Positions 17,121 through 28,157 of a stretch of 64,000 nt of DNA are shown piece after piece; position 1 is the first letter of the stretch, and every line of letters starts with the position of its first letter. The notes under the pieces are model-generated. The model made no database searches and was not told where the DNA came from. It worked only from the letters and a program-made list of their open reading frames with translations. The translations under genes and the position numbers were made by a program. The DNA lies in assembly GCF_001667145.1 (NCBI RefSeq), contig NZ_LZIF01000014.1, positions 62,001 through 126,000 of the forward strand, read 5' to 3'. The DNA is from Mycobacterium sp. 852002-51971_SCH5477799-a. GTDB lineage: Bacteria; Actinomycetota; Actinomycetes; Mycobacteriales; Mycobacteriaceae.

Positions 17121-17840
17121 TCAGCCGCCCATCAGCATCCGCCATTGGTTGAGGTCCGCTGCCCGATACACGTAGTTGGAACGCTTGACCTCCGCGAGCG
17201 ACGCGCTGGGCTCCGCCGAATACCAGTGACCCGGAAACACGGTCGGGTCACCGGGCAGGGTCGCGAGCCGCTGCAGGCTGCGGTACATCTCCTCGGAGTC
17301 CCCACCGGGGAAGTCCGTTCGCCCGCAGCCCTCCAGGAACAGCGTGTCACCGGCGACGAGGCGGCCGTCGAGCAGAAAGCACTGGCTTCCCGGCGTGTGG
17401 CCGGGAGTGTGCAGCAACTCGATCTCGATCTCGCCGATGCTGATCTTGTCGTGATTCTCGTGGGACGTCAGGTCGCCGAGACCTATCCCCGTGACGCGCG
17501 AAACCCACAGTGCCTCATGGGTATTGACGTGCACCGGCACCGGCACCGGTGCCCGGTCCAGCAGCTCGGCAAGCCCCGGCAGCGCGAACCCCATCATCGA
17601 GCCACCCACGTGGTCGGGGTGGTGGTGGGTCACCAGCACGCCGGACAGGTGCATGCCATCGGCCTCCAGCGCGTCGAGCAGGTCGCCGGCGGCGTAGGCC
17701 GGGTCGACGACCACGCAGTCCCCCGTTTGCCGGTCGCCGATCAGGTAAGCGAAGTTGCGCATTTGCGTCGCGAACATGTCGCCGGCGGCGAAGTCGCGAC
17801 CGGAGAGCAGTTGTCGGAAATACAGCCGGTCCTCTGGCAC
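17121..17840 (-). CDS. MBL-fold metallo-hydrolase, glyoxalase II-like
   Basis: A 239-residue metallo-beta-lactamase-fold hydrolase. Metal ligands are visible in VTHHHPDHVGG (HxHxDH), HTPGHTPGS, GDTLFLEGCGRTDF and FPGHW. The arrangement fits hydroxyacylglutathione hydrolase-type enzymes (M. tuberculosis Rv0634c). Mycobacteria use mycothiol rather than glutathione, so a mycothiol or other thioester, or a persulfide, is the more likely substrate. The GTG start has no strong ribosome site. Divergent from the VapB-like gene. Confidence 0.87.
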   Translation of the reverse strand: MPEDRLYFRQLLSGRDFAAGDMFATQMRNFAYLIGDRQTGDCVVVDPAYAAGDLLDALEADGMHLSGVLVTHHHPDHVGGSMMGFALPGLAELLDRAPVPVPVHVNTHEALWVSRVTGIGLGDLTSHENHDKISIGEIEIELLHTPGHTPGSQCFLLDGRLVAGDTLFLEGCGRTDFPGGDSEEMYRSLQRLATLPGDPTVFPGHWYSAEPSASLAEVKRSNYVYRAADLNQWRMLMGG

Positions 17841-17931
17841 GTGAACAGACTAGGACCCCGACCGCAAGGGGCCCACCGACACCGCCGTTTCGGAGCCGAT
17901 TAGGCCGGTACCTCGTGGGTATTGTTGGCGC

Positions 17932-18138
17932 ATGAGGAAGAAGGTCGAAATCGAGGTCGACATCGATCTGGTCGACGAGGCGATCCGCCGCTTCCATCTC
18001 CTCGATGCGCGCGAGGCCATCAACCTCGCGTTGCGGACCCTGCTCAGCGACGGCGAATCCGTCGAACAGGACGATGAGTACGACGAGTTCAGTGACCTCA
18101 GCGCCTGGGAACGTCATCGCAACGGCGGGAGCGGCTGA
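17932..18138 (+). CDS. VapB-type antitoxin-like protein, no toxin partner
   Basis: A 68-residue protein with an N-terminal ribbon-helix-helix-like region (VEIEVDIDLVDEAIRRFHL, then DAREAINLALRTLL), typical of VapB/DUF2191 antitoxins, and an acidic C-terminal tail (EQDDEYDEFSDLSAWE). No PIN-domain vapC follows: the next 150 bp run into the tRNA promoter. It matches Rv0634A in position. It may be a stand-alone regulator or pair with a toxin elsewhere. Confidence 0.75.
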   Translation: MRKKVEIEVDIDLVDEAIRRFHLLDAREAINLALRTLLSDGESVEQDDEYDEFSDLSAWERHRNGGSG

Positions 18139-18222
18139 TGTTTGCCGCGACCCCATCGACCGCCGGGTGACCCTCGGGTTTACGAACGTCCGCCGGGGAA
18201 CGGCGCTGCCATTACCCGTGGT

Positions 18223-18252
18223 TTGGTTCCGCTGCGAGCCAGGCTGTACCCT
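18223..18252 (+). promoter_or_regulatory. Candidate SigA promoter for the tRNA-Thr/tRNA-Met/rpmG unit
   Basis: TTGGTT at 18223-18228 and TACCCT at 18247-18252 are spaced by 18 bp, about 40 bp before the tRNA-Thr gene. Judged by eye only. Confidence 0.45.
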
Positions 18253-18291
18253 CTTTTAGGCCCGCGCGGAGGAGATCGCTTCGGGTGCACG

Positions 18292-18364
18292 GCCCCCTTA
18301 GCTCAGTCGGTAGAGCGTTTCCATGGTAAGGAAAAGGTCAACGGTTCGATTCCGTTAGGGGGCT
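18292..18364 (+). tRNA. thrT: tRNA-Thr (anticodon GGT)
   Basis: 73 nt with a full cloverleaf: acceptor GCCCCCT paired with AGGGGGC, D arm AGCTCAGTCGGTAGAGC, anticodon arm TTTCC-ATGGTAA-GGAAA with anticodon GGT, and T arm GGTTCGATTCC. The CCA end is not encoded. Confidence 0.96.
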
Positions 18365-18417
18365 CGGCGGACGCCGAGCAGGCGTGGCGGCCCCCGACCC
18401 CAAAAGGGGTGGCCAGA

Positions 18418-18491
<74 letters not shown>

Positions 18492-18531
18492 CAACACAAC
18501 AGCACAGTTCAGGAATCGAGAGAGAACCGTC

Positions 18532-18699
18532 ATGGCTTCCAGTACCGACGTACGGCCGAAGATCACCTTGGCATGCGAGGTGTGCAAGCACCGCAACTAC
18601 ATCACCAAGAAAAACCGCCGGAACGACCCGGACCGACTGGAGCTGAAGAAATTCTGCCCCAACTGCGGTAAGCACCAGGCGCACCGGGAGACGCGCTAG
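18532..18699 (+). CDS. rpmG: 50S ribosomal protein L33
   Basis: A 55-residue L33. It keeps both zinc-binding CxxC pairs (LACEVCKHR and KFCPNCGKH), so it is the zinc-containing (C+) form rather than the zinc-free paralog induced in zinc starvation. Located just after tRNA-Met as in M. tuberculosis (rpmG2). The ATG follows the purine-rich GAGAGAA. Confidence 0.95.
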
Positions 18700-18734
18700 C
18701 GGCCACCCGCGGGCGTTTACTCCAGTTGACTAGG

Positions 18735-18740
18735 TAGTTT
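18735..18740 (+). promoter_or_regulatory. -10 element for a probably leaderless hadA transcript
   Basis: TAGTTT at 18735-18740 ends 7 bp before the hadA GTG at 18748. Transcription would start at or next to the start codon. No Shine-Dalgarno-like sequence precedes the GTG, and no clear -35 box is seen. Confidence 0.5.
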
Positions 18741-18747
18741 AAGAACC

Positions 18748-19227
18748 GTGCCGTTAAGTCCGAGCATCGTCGGTATGCACTACCGCTACCCCGATCATTA
18801 CGAGGTGGAGCGGGAGAAGATCCGCGAATACGCGGTGGCCGTGCAGAACGACGACCCCTCGTCCTTCGAGGAGAAGGCGGCGGCCGAACTCGGCTACGGC
18901 GGTCTGGTAGCGCCCCCTACCTTCATCTGTGTTTTCGGATACAAGGCCCAGACCGCGTTCTTCCAGTACGCGAACATCGAGATCGCGGACCAGCAGATCG
19001 TTCAGGTCGACCAGGTGCTGAAGATGGAGAAGCCGATTGTCGCCGGCGACAAGCTGTACTGCGACGTCTACGTGCAATCGCTGCGGGAGTCGCACGGCAC
19101 CCAGATCGTTGTCACCAAGAATGTCGTCACCAACGACGCCGGCGACGTCGTGCAAGAGACCTACACGACCCTGGCGGGCCGTGCCGGTGAGGATGGAGAA
19201 GAGGGATTTACTGATGCCACTGCGTGA
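18748..19227 (+). CDS. hadA: (3R)-hydroxyacyl-ACP dehydratase subunit HadA
   Basis: A 159-residue hot-dog-fold protein, nearly collinear with M. tuberculosis HadA (IVGMHYRYPDHYEVEREK, VAPPTFICVFGYKAQ, VQVDQVLKMEKPIVAGDKLY). It is the substrate-positioning subunit of the HadAB dehydratase of the FAS-II system that elongates meromycolic chains. Cys61, a residue linked to thiacetazone/isoxyl action in M. tuberculosis, is present. Starts with GTG and is probably leaderless. The gene overlaps hadB by 14 bp. Confidence 0.96.
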   Translation: MPLSPSIVGMHYRYPDHYEVEREKIREYAVAVQNDDPSSFEEKAAAELGYGGLVAPPTFICVFGYKAQTAFFQYANIEIADQQIVQVDQVLKMEKPIVAGDKLYCDVYVQSLRESHGTQIVVTKNVVTNDAGDVVQETYTTLAGRAGEDGEEGFTDATA

Positions 19228-19642
19228 GTTCAGCTCCGTGAAGGTGGGTGACCAGCTTCCGGAGAAGACCTATCCGCTGACCCGACAGGATCTGGTGAAT
19301 TACGCGGGCGTTTCTGGTGACTTGAACCCGATCCACTGGGACGACGAGATAGCCAAGGTTGTCGGCCTGGACACCGCGATCGCGCACGGCATGCTGACCA
19401 TGGGTATCGGCGGCGGCTACGTGACCGCGTGGATCGGTGACCCCGGCGCGGTAACCGAGTACAACGTGCGGTTCACCGCCGTGGTCCCGGTGCCCAACGA
19501 CGGCAAGGGCGCCGAGCTCGTCTTCAGCGGCCGGGTGAAGTCCGCCGATCCCGAGACCAAGTCCGTGACGATCGCGCTTACGGCCACCACCGGAGGCAAG
19601 AAGATTTTCGGCAGGGCGATCGCGTCCGCGACTCTGGCATAG
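19214..19642 (+). CDS. hadB: (3R)-hydroxyacyl-ACP dehydratase subunit HadB
   Basis: A 142-residue MaoC-like dehydratase and the catalytic subunit shared by HadAB and HadBC. The hydratase-2 motif GDLNPIHWDD supplies the catalytic Asp36 and His41. The ATG at 19214 lies inside the end of hadA, so translation is probably coupled. The length matches M. tuberculosis HadB. Confidence 0.97.
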   Translation: MPLREFSSVKVGDQLPEKTYPLTRQDLVNYAGVSGDLNPIHWDDEIAKVVGLDTAIAHGMLTMGIGGGYVTAWIGDPGAVTEYNVRFTAVVPVPNDGKGAELVFSGRVKSADPETKSVTIALTATTGGKKIFGRAIASATLA

Positions 19643-19645
19643 TTC

Positions 19646-20146
19646 ATGGCACTCAAGACGGACATCCGCGGAATGATCTGGCGTTACCCGGATTACTTCG
19701 TCGTGGGGCGCGAGCAGCTGCGTGCGTTCGCGCAATCCATCAAGAACGATCACCCCGCCTACTACACGGAAGACGCGGCCGCCGAACTCGGCCACAGCGC
19801 GATCCTCGCGCCGCTGACCTTCGCGACCATCTTCGCCAAGTTGGTGCAGCTGGACTTCTTCCGGCACGTCGACATCGGCATGGAAACCCTGGTGATCGTC
19901 CAGGTCGACCAGCGCTTCGTGTTCGCCAAGCCGATCATGGCCGGCGACAAGCTGTGGGCCCGGATGGAGGTCCAATCGGTGGACGAGCGCTTCGGGGCCG
20001 ACATCGTCGTCACCAAGAACATCTGCACCAACGATCAGGGTGAGCTGGTCTTGGAGGCCTACACCACGCTGATGAGCCAGTACGCCGAACAGTCCGAGAA
20101 CCTGCGCTGGGACCCGGAAACCGGCCAGGTTGTCAGGACAGCGTAA
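19646..20146 (+). CDS. hadC: (3R)-hydroxyacyl-ACP dehydratase subunit HadC
   Basis: A 166-residue paralog of HadA (MIWRYPDYFVVGREQLRAFA, LAPLTFATIFAKL). It partners HadB in the HadBC enzyme, which acts on longer, late meromycolate intermediates. It starts 3 bp after the hadB stop, so hadABC form one operon. Confidence 0.96.
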   Translation: MALKTDIRGMIWRYPDYFVVGREQLRAFAQSIKNDHPAYYTEDAAAELGHSAILAPLTFATIFAKLVQLDFFRHVDIGMETLVIVQVDQRFVFAKPIMAGDKLWARMEVQSVDERFGADIVVTKNICTNDQGELVLEAYTTLMSQYAEQSENLRWDPETGQVVRTA

Positions 20147-20302
20147 TTACTATTGGATTTCCCGCGCTTAGGGGCAATCAAGTACACTCGGTCCTCGGGG
20201 TTTTCCCAGCAATAGCGCGCTTTCCGTGAGTCGAAGTAATCGGAAGGCGCGCGTGTCATGTAGGCCCCGGTAGGTAAGCGCAGGTTGGCCTGCCAACCGC
20301 GA

Positions 20303-20375
<73 letters not shown>

Positions 20376-20469
20376 CAATGGCGAACGTACTGGCATGGTG
20401 GACACTGGAAGGAAGTTCCCACCAGCGGCGGGATGGTTCGCGAAGTACTAGCAAACAAAGGAGCATGCG

Positions 20470-21742
<1,273 letters not shown>

Positions 21743-21789
21743 ACCGGCGCATACGCCCGGCGTAAACCAGGAAGGAACAGCACAATCTC

Positions 21790-22218
21790 ATGGCCCCGAA
21801 GAAGAAAGTCGTCGGGCTGATCAAGCTTCAGATCCAGGCGGGGCAGGCCAACCCGGCGCCGCCGGTCGGGCCCGCGCTCGGTCAGCACGGCGTCAACATC
21901 ATGGAGTTCTGCAAGGCATACAACGCTGCCACGGAGAACCAGCGCGGCAACGTCATCCCGGTGGAGATCACGGTCTATGAGGACCGCAGCTTCACCTTCG
22001 CGCTCAAGACGCCGCCCGCCGCCAGGCTGCTGCTCAAGGCCGCCGGCGTGGGCAAGGGATCGGCCGAGCCGCACAAGACCAAGGTCGCCAAGGTCAGCTG
22101 GGATCAGGTCAAGGAGATCGCCGAGACCAAGAAGGCCGACCTGAACGCCAACGACATCGACGCAGCCGCCAAGATCATCGCCGGCACCGCCCGGTCGATG
22201 GGTATCACCGTCGAGTAG
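21790..22218 (+). CDS. rplK: 50S ribosomal protein L11
   Basis: A 142-residue L11, full length. The N-terminal proline-rich segment ([20 protein letters not shown]) and the C-terminal RNA-binding domain ending in the conserved ARSMGITVE are present. It is part of the GTPase-associated centre of the ribosome. The last codons and stop lie inside the first unit of an 84-bp tandem repeat that fills the spacer to rplA. Confidence 0.97.
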   Translation: MAPKKKVVGLIKLQIQAGQANPAPPVGPALGQHGVNIMEFCKAYNAATENQRGNVIPVEITVYEDRSFTFALKTPPAARLLLKAAGVGKGSAEPHKTKVAKVSWDQVKEIAETKKADLNANDIDAAAKIIAGTARSMGITVE

Positions 22219-22385
22219 ACCGAGCATGACGAAGCGGGGCGAGGAACGAGGCCCAGCGTAGGAATGCGAAGGACGAATCGACGCAAAAACACCGTCGAGT
22301 AGACCGAGCATGACGAAGCGGGGCGAGGAACCAGGCCCAGCGTAGGAATGCGAAGGACGAATCGACGCAAAAACACCGTCGAGTA
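22206..22385. repeat. 84-bp tandem repeat spanning the rplK stop codon
   Basis: Two direct copies of an 84-bp unit (22206-22289 and 22290-22373) differ at one base (G in the first, C in the second, within gaggaa(c/g)... context). A 12-bp start of a third copy lies at 22374-22385. The unit begins with CACCGTCGAGTAGACCGAG, which includes the last sense codons of rplK and its TAG. The duplication therefore copied the gene end. 84 is divisible by 3, so frames stay open across copies. Confidence 0.95.
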
Positions 22386-22461
22386 ACACCCGCATCACCC
22401 GTGGGAGGGCCAGCTTCGGCCCGCTTTTCAACCACGACCCAACACACGATTGGATGAATCA

Positions 22462-23169
22462 ATGAGCAAGAACAGCAAGGCATACCGCGCCGCCGCCGAG
22501 AAGGTGGACCGCGACAACCTCTACAGCCCGCTGGAAGCGGCCAAGCTCGCCAAGGAGACGTCGTCGAGCAAGCAGGACGCGACCGTCGAGGTGGCGATCC
22601 GCCTCGGCGTCGACCCACGCAAGGCCGACCAGATGGTCCGTGGCACGGTCAACCTTCCGCACGGCACCGGCAAGACCGCCCGTGTCGCGGTGTTCGCGGT
22701 GGGCGACAAGGCCGAGCAGGCCCAGGCCGCCGGCGCCGACATCGTGGGCAGCGATGACCTGATCGAGAAGATCCAGGGCGGCTGGCTGGAATTCGACGCC
22801 GCGATCGCGACCCCGGACCAGATGGCCAAAGTCGGTCGCATCGCTCGCGTGCTCGGCCCCCGTGGCCTGATGCCGAACCCCAAGACGGGGACGGTGACTC
22901 CCGATGTCGCCAAGGCCGTCGCCGACATCAAGGGCGGCAAGATCAACTTCCGCATCGACAAGCAGGCCAACCTGCACTTCGTGATCGGCAAGGCCTCGTT
23001 CGACGAGAAGGCCCTGGCCGAGAACTACGGCGCCGCGCTGGACGAGGTGCTGCGGCTCAAGCCGTCCGCCTCCAAGGGCCGCTACCTGCGCAAGATCGTG
23101 GTCTCGACGACGACCGGGCCGGGCATCCCCGTGGACCCGGGGGTCACCCGCAACTTCGCTGAGGCCTGA
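22462..23169 (+). CDS. rplA: 50S ribosomal protein L1
   Basis: A 235-residue L1, the same length as the M. tuberculosis protein. The conserved [20 protein letters not shown] and VTPDVAKAV segments are present. L1 binds 23S rRNA in the L1 stalk and can repress its own operon. The ATG at 22462 is chosen over a TTG at 22450 because homology starts at SKNSKAYR. The unusually long spacer from rplK is filled by the tandem repeat. Confidence 0.97.
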   Translation: MSKNSKAYRAAAEKVDRDNLYSPLEAAKLAKETSSSKQDATVEVAIRLGVDPRKADQMVRGTVNLPHGTGKTARVAVFAVGDKAEQAQAAGADIVGSDDLIEKIQGGWLEFDAAIATPDQMAKVGRIARVLGPRGLMPNPKTGTVTPDVAKAVADIKGGKINFRIDKQANLHFVIGKASFDEKALAENYGAALDEVLRLKPSASKGRYLRKIVVSTTTGPGIPVDPGVTRNFAEA

Positions 23170-23179
23170 GCCGGGCGGG

Positions 23180-24397
23180 CTAGCCCCCGCACTCGGCGAT
23201 GCGCCGCCGCAGAAATGCGCGGCCTGGGTCAGATCCGTTGGACTCCAACGCCACTCGATACCACTTGAGGGCGGCGGCGGGTCTGCCCGCGCGCCGCAGC
23301 AGGTCGGCGCGCACGGTCGCGACGAGGTTGGAGCGGGTCAGCCGCGGGTCGTGTGCCACCTTGTCCAGGGCGGCCAGGCCTGCGTCGGGGCCGTCGCGAA
23401 AGCCGATCGCCAGCGCCCGGTTGGCCGCAACCACCGGCGAGTTCGTCAGTCCGAACAGCCGGGCGTAGGCGGCGCAGATGGTCACCCAGTCGGTCTGCTC
23501 CCAGGACGGTGCCGTGGCATGCAGCGCGGCGATCACGGCCTGGGGCAGGTAGGCGCCCGTCGAGCCCTGGGCGTGCCGCAGCCGGTCGAGGCCGCGCGAA
23601 ATGCGCTCGCGGTCCCATCGGCGCCGGTCCTGGTCCTCGAGCGGCACCAGCATCCCGGTGTCGTCCACCCGCGTCGCGCGCCGCGAATCATGCAGCAGCA
23701 TCAGGGCGGACAGGGCGTGCGCCTCGGGCTCGTCGGGCAGCAGCGCACACAGCTCCGCGCCCAGCCGGATCCCTTCGTCACACAGATCGTCCCGGATGGC
23801 CGACGGGCCCGCGGTCGACCAGTAGCCCTCGGTGAACACCGAATAGACGCAACCGAACACATGCGGTGTGCGCTCGGGCAGCAACTCAGTGGGGGGCACC
23901 CGCAGCGGGATGTTGGCGTGCCGAATCTTGTTCTTGGCGCGCGTGATTCGCTGCCCGATGGCGGCCTCGGTCTGCAATAGCGCCCGCGCGATCTCGCCGA
24001 CGGTCAAACCGGACACCAACCGCAGCGTCAGGGCCAGTTGCGACTGCCGGTCCAGCGCCGGGTGGGCGCAGGTGAACATCATCCGCAACTCGTCGTCGCG
24101 AACCGGGTGCGGGTCGGTGTGATCGGTGCGCGCTCTGATGTCGTCCAGCACGGCCGCCAACTCCTTTCCGGGACGCGCTGACTCGCGGCGCAGCCGGTCC
24201 CGGGCGCGGTTACGGCCGACTGTTACCAGCCAGCCGCCAGGGTTGGCGGGCACCCCGTCGTGCGGCCAGGTGCGCAGCGCTTCGGCGCAGGCTTCCTGGA
24301 CGGCGTCTTCGGCGACGGTGAGGTCACCGGACCACCGCGCGAGGGCGGCCACGGCGGGTCCCCATTCTCGGCGGAAGACGCCGTCCAGGTTCGCCAT
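23180..24397 (-). CDS. ECF RNA polymerase sigma factor with long C-terminal extension (ECF42-like, DUF6596)
   Basis: A 405-residue sigma factor. Region 2 is in the first 60 residues (AEDAVQEACAEALRTWP, NPGGWLVTVGRNRARDRLRR) and region 4 near 120-160 (ALTLRLVSGLTVGEIARALL, QRITRAKNKIR). About 240 extra residues form a TPR-like helical region (EAHALSALMLLHDSRRATR, NRALAIGFRDGPDAGLAALD). This layout and a YCII partner define the ECF42 type, which lacks a classic anti-sigma factor; control is thought to act through the extension. It starts 3 bp after the YCII gene stop. Convergent with rplA. Target genes unknown. Confidence 0.88.
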   Translation of the reverse strand: MANLDGVFRREWGPAVAALARWSGDLTVAEDAVQEACAEALRTWPHDGVPANPGGWLVTVGRNRARDRLRRESARPGKELAAVLDDIRARTDHTDPHPVRDDELRMMFTCAHPALDRQSQLALTLRLVSGLTVGEIARALLQTEAAIGQRITRAKNKIRHANIPLRVPPTELLPERTPHVFGCVYSVFTEGYWSTAGPSAIRDDLCDEGIRLGAELCALLPDEPEAHALSALMLLHDSRRATRVDDTGMLVPLEDQDRRRWDRERISRGLDRLRHAQGSTGAYLPQAVIAALHATAPSWEQTDWVTICAAYARLFGLTNSPVVAANRALAIGFRDGPDAGLAALDKVAHDPRLTRSNLVATVRADLLRRAGRPAAALKWYRVALESNGSDPGRAFLRRRIAECGG

Positions 24398-24400
24398 GCT

Positions 24401-25099
24401 CTACAGGGCCGAAACTCCAGCCAGTTTCCGCACCTGCACCGTCGAGGCGGGGATCATCGATGCGATCTTGACGGCTTCGTCACGGTCGGCGGCGCTCAGT
24501 AGATAGATCCCCGTAGCGATTTCGGAGCCCTCCACGTATGGCCCGTCGGTGATCAGTACCTCGCCGTTGCGCACTCGCACGGTCGTCGCCGTGGACCGGT
24601 CGTGCAGCGCGGCACCGCCGATGATGTTCTGACCCGCAGCCGCGTGGAGGTCGGCGTGCTTGGCTGCCACTGCCTCCCACTCCGGTGTGCCCGGTGTGTG
24701 CGCGGTGGCGGGCGGCTCCAGCAGCAGCGCGAGCCAATCGTTGCCGGTGAGCTTGCGGGACGGCTCGATCGAATGCACGGTGGGCCACACTTCCACGGCC
24801 CCGAACTCGGCGAGCGGCACATCGCGTGCCAGCGCCAGCGCCTCGTCGAGGTTTTCCGCTTCGAACACGTAGTAGCCGCAGGCCACCTCGGCGGTCTCAG
24901 CGAAGGGCCCGTCGGTGACCGCCGGCGCATCCGGGCCGCCGGTGATGACCACTGCCTCGGCGGCGGGAGCCAGCGCATCTCCGGATTTGATCGCGGAGCC
25001 GGCTTTGGCGTGGAAGTTCTCCCATTCCGCCATCGCTGCGGCAGCATCGTCGGGTGCGCGGTCTTGCTCTTGACTGATCAACAGCGCGAAGTACTGCAT
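24401..25099 (-). CDS. YCII-related (DGPF) double-domain protein, partner of the ECF sigma factor
   Basis: A 232-residue protein with two YCII/DGPF-type domains in tandem. The signatures are DGPF (63-66, in VTDGPFAETAE) and DGPY (185-188, in ITDGPYVEGSE). Most DGPF proteins have one domain, so this is an internal duplication or fusion. GGAGGT lies 7 nt before the ATG at 25099. DGPF proteins are regularly encoded with ECF42 sigma factors, but their biochemical role is unsettled. Probably the first gene of a two-gene operon with the sigma factor. Confidence 0.87.
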   Translation of the reverse strand: MQYFALLISQEQDRAPDDAAAAMAEWENFHAKAGSAIKSGDALAPAAEAVVITGGPDAPAVTDGPFAETAEVACGYYVFEAENLDEALALARDVPLAEFGAVEVWPTVHSIEPSRKLTGNDWLALLLEPPATAHTPGTPEWEAVAAKHADLHAAAGQNIIGGAALHDRSTATTVRVRNGEVLITDGPYVEGSEIATGIYLLSAADRDEAVKIASMIPASTVQVRKLAGVSAL

Positions 25100-25193
25100 G
25101 TTCGTGACCTCCGGTTGTGAGCGAAGCCCCGTGCTCCACTCTCTACCTACTCGACGAACCGCGCAGCGCCAATCCGACAGGCGGCGTGAAAAA

Positions 25194-26090
25194 TCAGGCC
25201 GCCGCGCCCGGCTTGAGGTAGGTGACCAGACTGACGTCGAGCATCTCGTCGGCGAAATAGTGCTCGCAGCCGCGCAGATACTTGATGTAGCGGTTGTAGA
25301 CCTCTTCGGAGGTGGCCTCGATGGCCTTGTCCCGGTTCGACTCAAGCGTGTCGCTCCAGATGTGCAGCGTCTTGATGTAGTGCGGCCGCAGCGAAAGCGG
25401 TTCGGGCACAACGAATCCCGCCTTCTCGCCGTGGTCGATCATCATCTGGGTGGACGGCAGCCGCCCGCCCGGGAAGATCTCGGTGACGATGAACTTGATG
25501 AACCGCGCCGTCTCGAAGCTCAGCTTCTTGCCGCGGGCGTGCAGGTCGGCGGGGTGGTAGCTGACGCTGCTCTGAACGGTCATCCGGCCGTCGTCGGGCA
25601 TGATGTCGAACGTCCGCTTGAAGAAGTCGTCGTAGTTCTCGTGGCCGAAGTGCTCGAAGGCCTCGATCGAGACGATGCGGTCGACCGGCTCGGTGAAGTC
25701 TTCCCAGTTCTGCAACCGAACCTGGCGCGAACGGTCGCTCTCCATGGAACCGAGCAACGCCTCGGCGCGGGCGTGCTGGTTTTTGGACAGCGTCAGGCCG
25801 ATGACGTTGACGTCGAACCGCTCCACGGCGCGCTTCATGGTGGTGCCCCACCCGCAGCCGATGTCGAGCAGGGTCATGCCCGGCTTGAGGTCCAATTTGT
25901 CCAGGTTGAGGTCGATCTTGGCGTACTGAGCCTCTTCCAGGGTCATGTCGTCGCGCTCGAAGTAGGCGCAGCTGTAGATCCGGGACGGGTCCTGGAACAG
26001 GCCGAAGAAGTCGTCGGAGACGTCGTAATGCGCCTGAATGTCTTCCGAACGCGTCCGCGTCTTCGTCGGGCCAGTCGGTTGCTCAGCCAT
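25194..26090 (-). CDS. mmaA4: Hydroxymycolate synthase MmaA4 (SAM-dependent mycolic acid methyltransferase)
   Basis: A 298-residue cyclopropane-synthase-family enzyme. The start [20 protein letters not shown], the SAM motif [12 protein letters not shown], the [16 protein letters not shown] active-site region and the end [11 protein letters not shown] match M. tuberculosis MmaA4 closely. It methylates and hydroxylates the distal position of meromycolates, giving the precursor of oxygenated (keto) mycolates. In M. tuberculosis it also affects thiacetazone susceptibility. AGGA lies before the ATG at 26090. Minus strand, downstream of the second methyltransferase. Confidence 0.94.
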   Translation of the reverse strand: MAEQPTGPTKTRTRSEDIQAHYDVSDDFFGLFQDPSRIYSCAYFERDDMTLEEAQYAKIDLNLDKLDLKPGMTLLDIGCGWGTTMKRAVERFDVNVIGLTLSKNQHARAEALLGSMESDRSRQVRLQNWEDFTEPVDRIVSIEAFEHFGHENYDDFFKRTFDIMPDDGRMTVQSSVSYHPADLHARGKKLSFETARFIKFIVTEIFPGGRLPSTQMMIDHGEKAGFVVPEPLSLRPHYIKTLHIWSDTLESNRDKAIEATSEEVYNRYIKYLRGCEHYFADEMLDVSLVTYLKPGAAA

Positions 26091-26301
26091 TTTCGTCCTG
26101 TTCTCCTGGATGAGGTTCGCTTCCTGCGATCCCCGCACGCACCCGTGGGTCGCGCGTGACCTGCAACGATACCCAACGTCGGGACGTGAACTCGAAAGGG
26201 TGCAGGTGCGCGTCGCGGTCCCGACCGCGGATCGAAGTCTACTTTTCCGGGGCGATCTGATGCACGCCGACCCACCCCGGTCCGAATGCGCCGGCCGGGC
26301 G

Positions 26302-28156
<1,855 letters not shown>

Positions 28157-28157
<1 letters not shown>

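Noticed and set aside
22104..22376. Minus-strand protein with a repeated 28-residue segment over the 84-bp tandem repeat
   Set aside because: The repetition follows from a repeat length divisible by three; no start signal or homology supports a gene.
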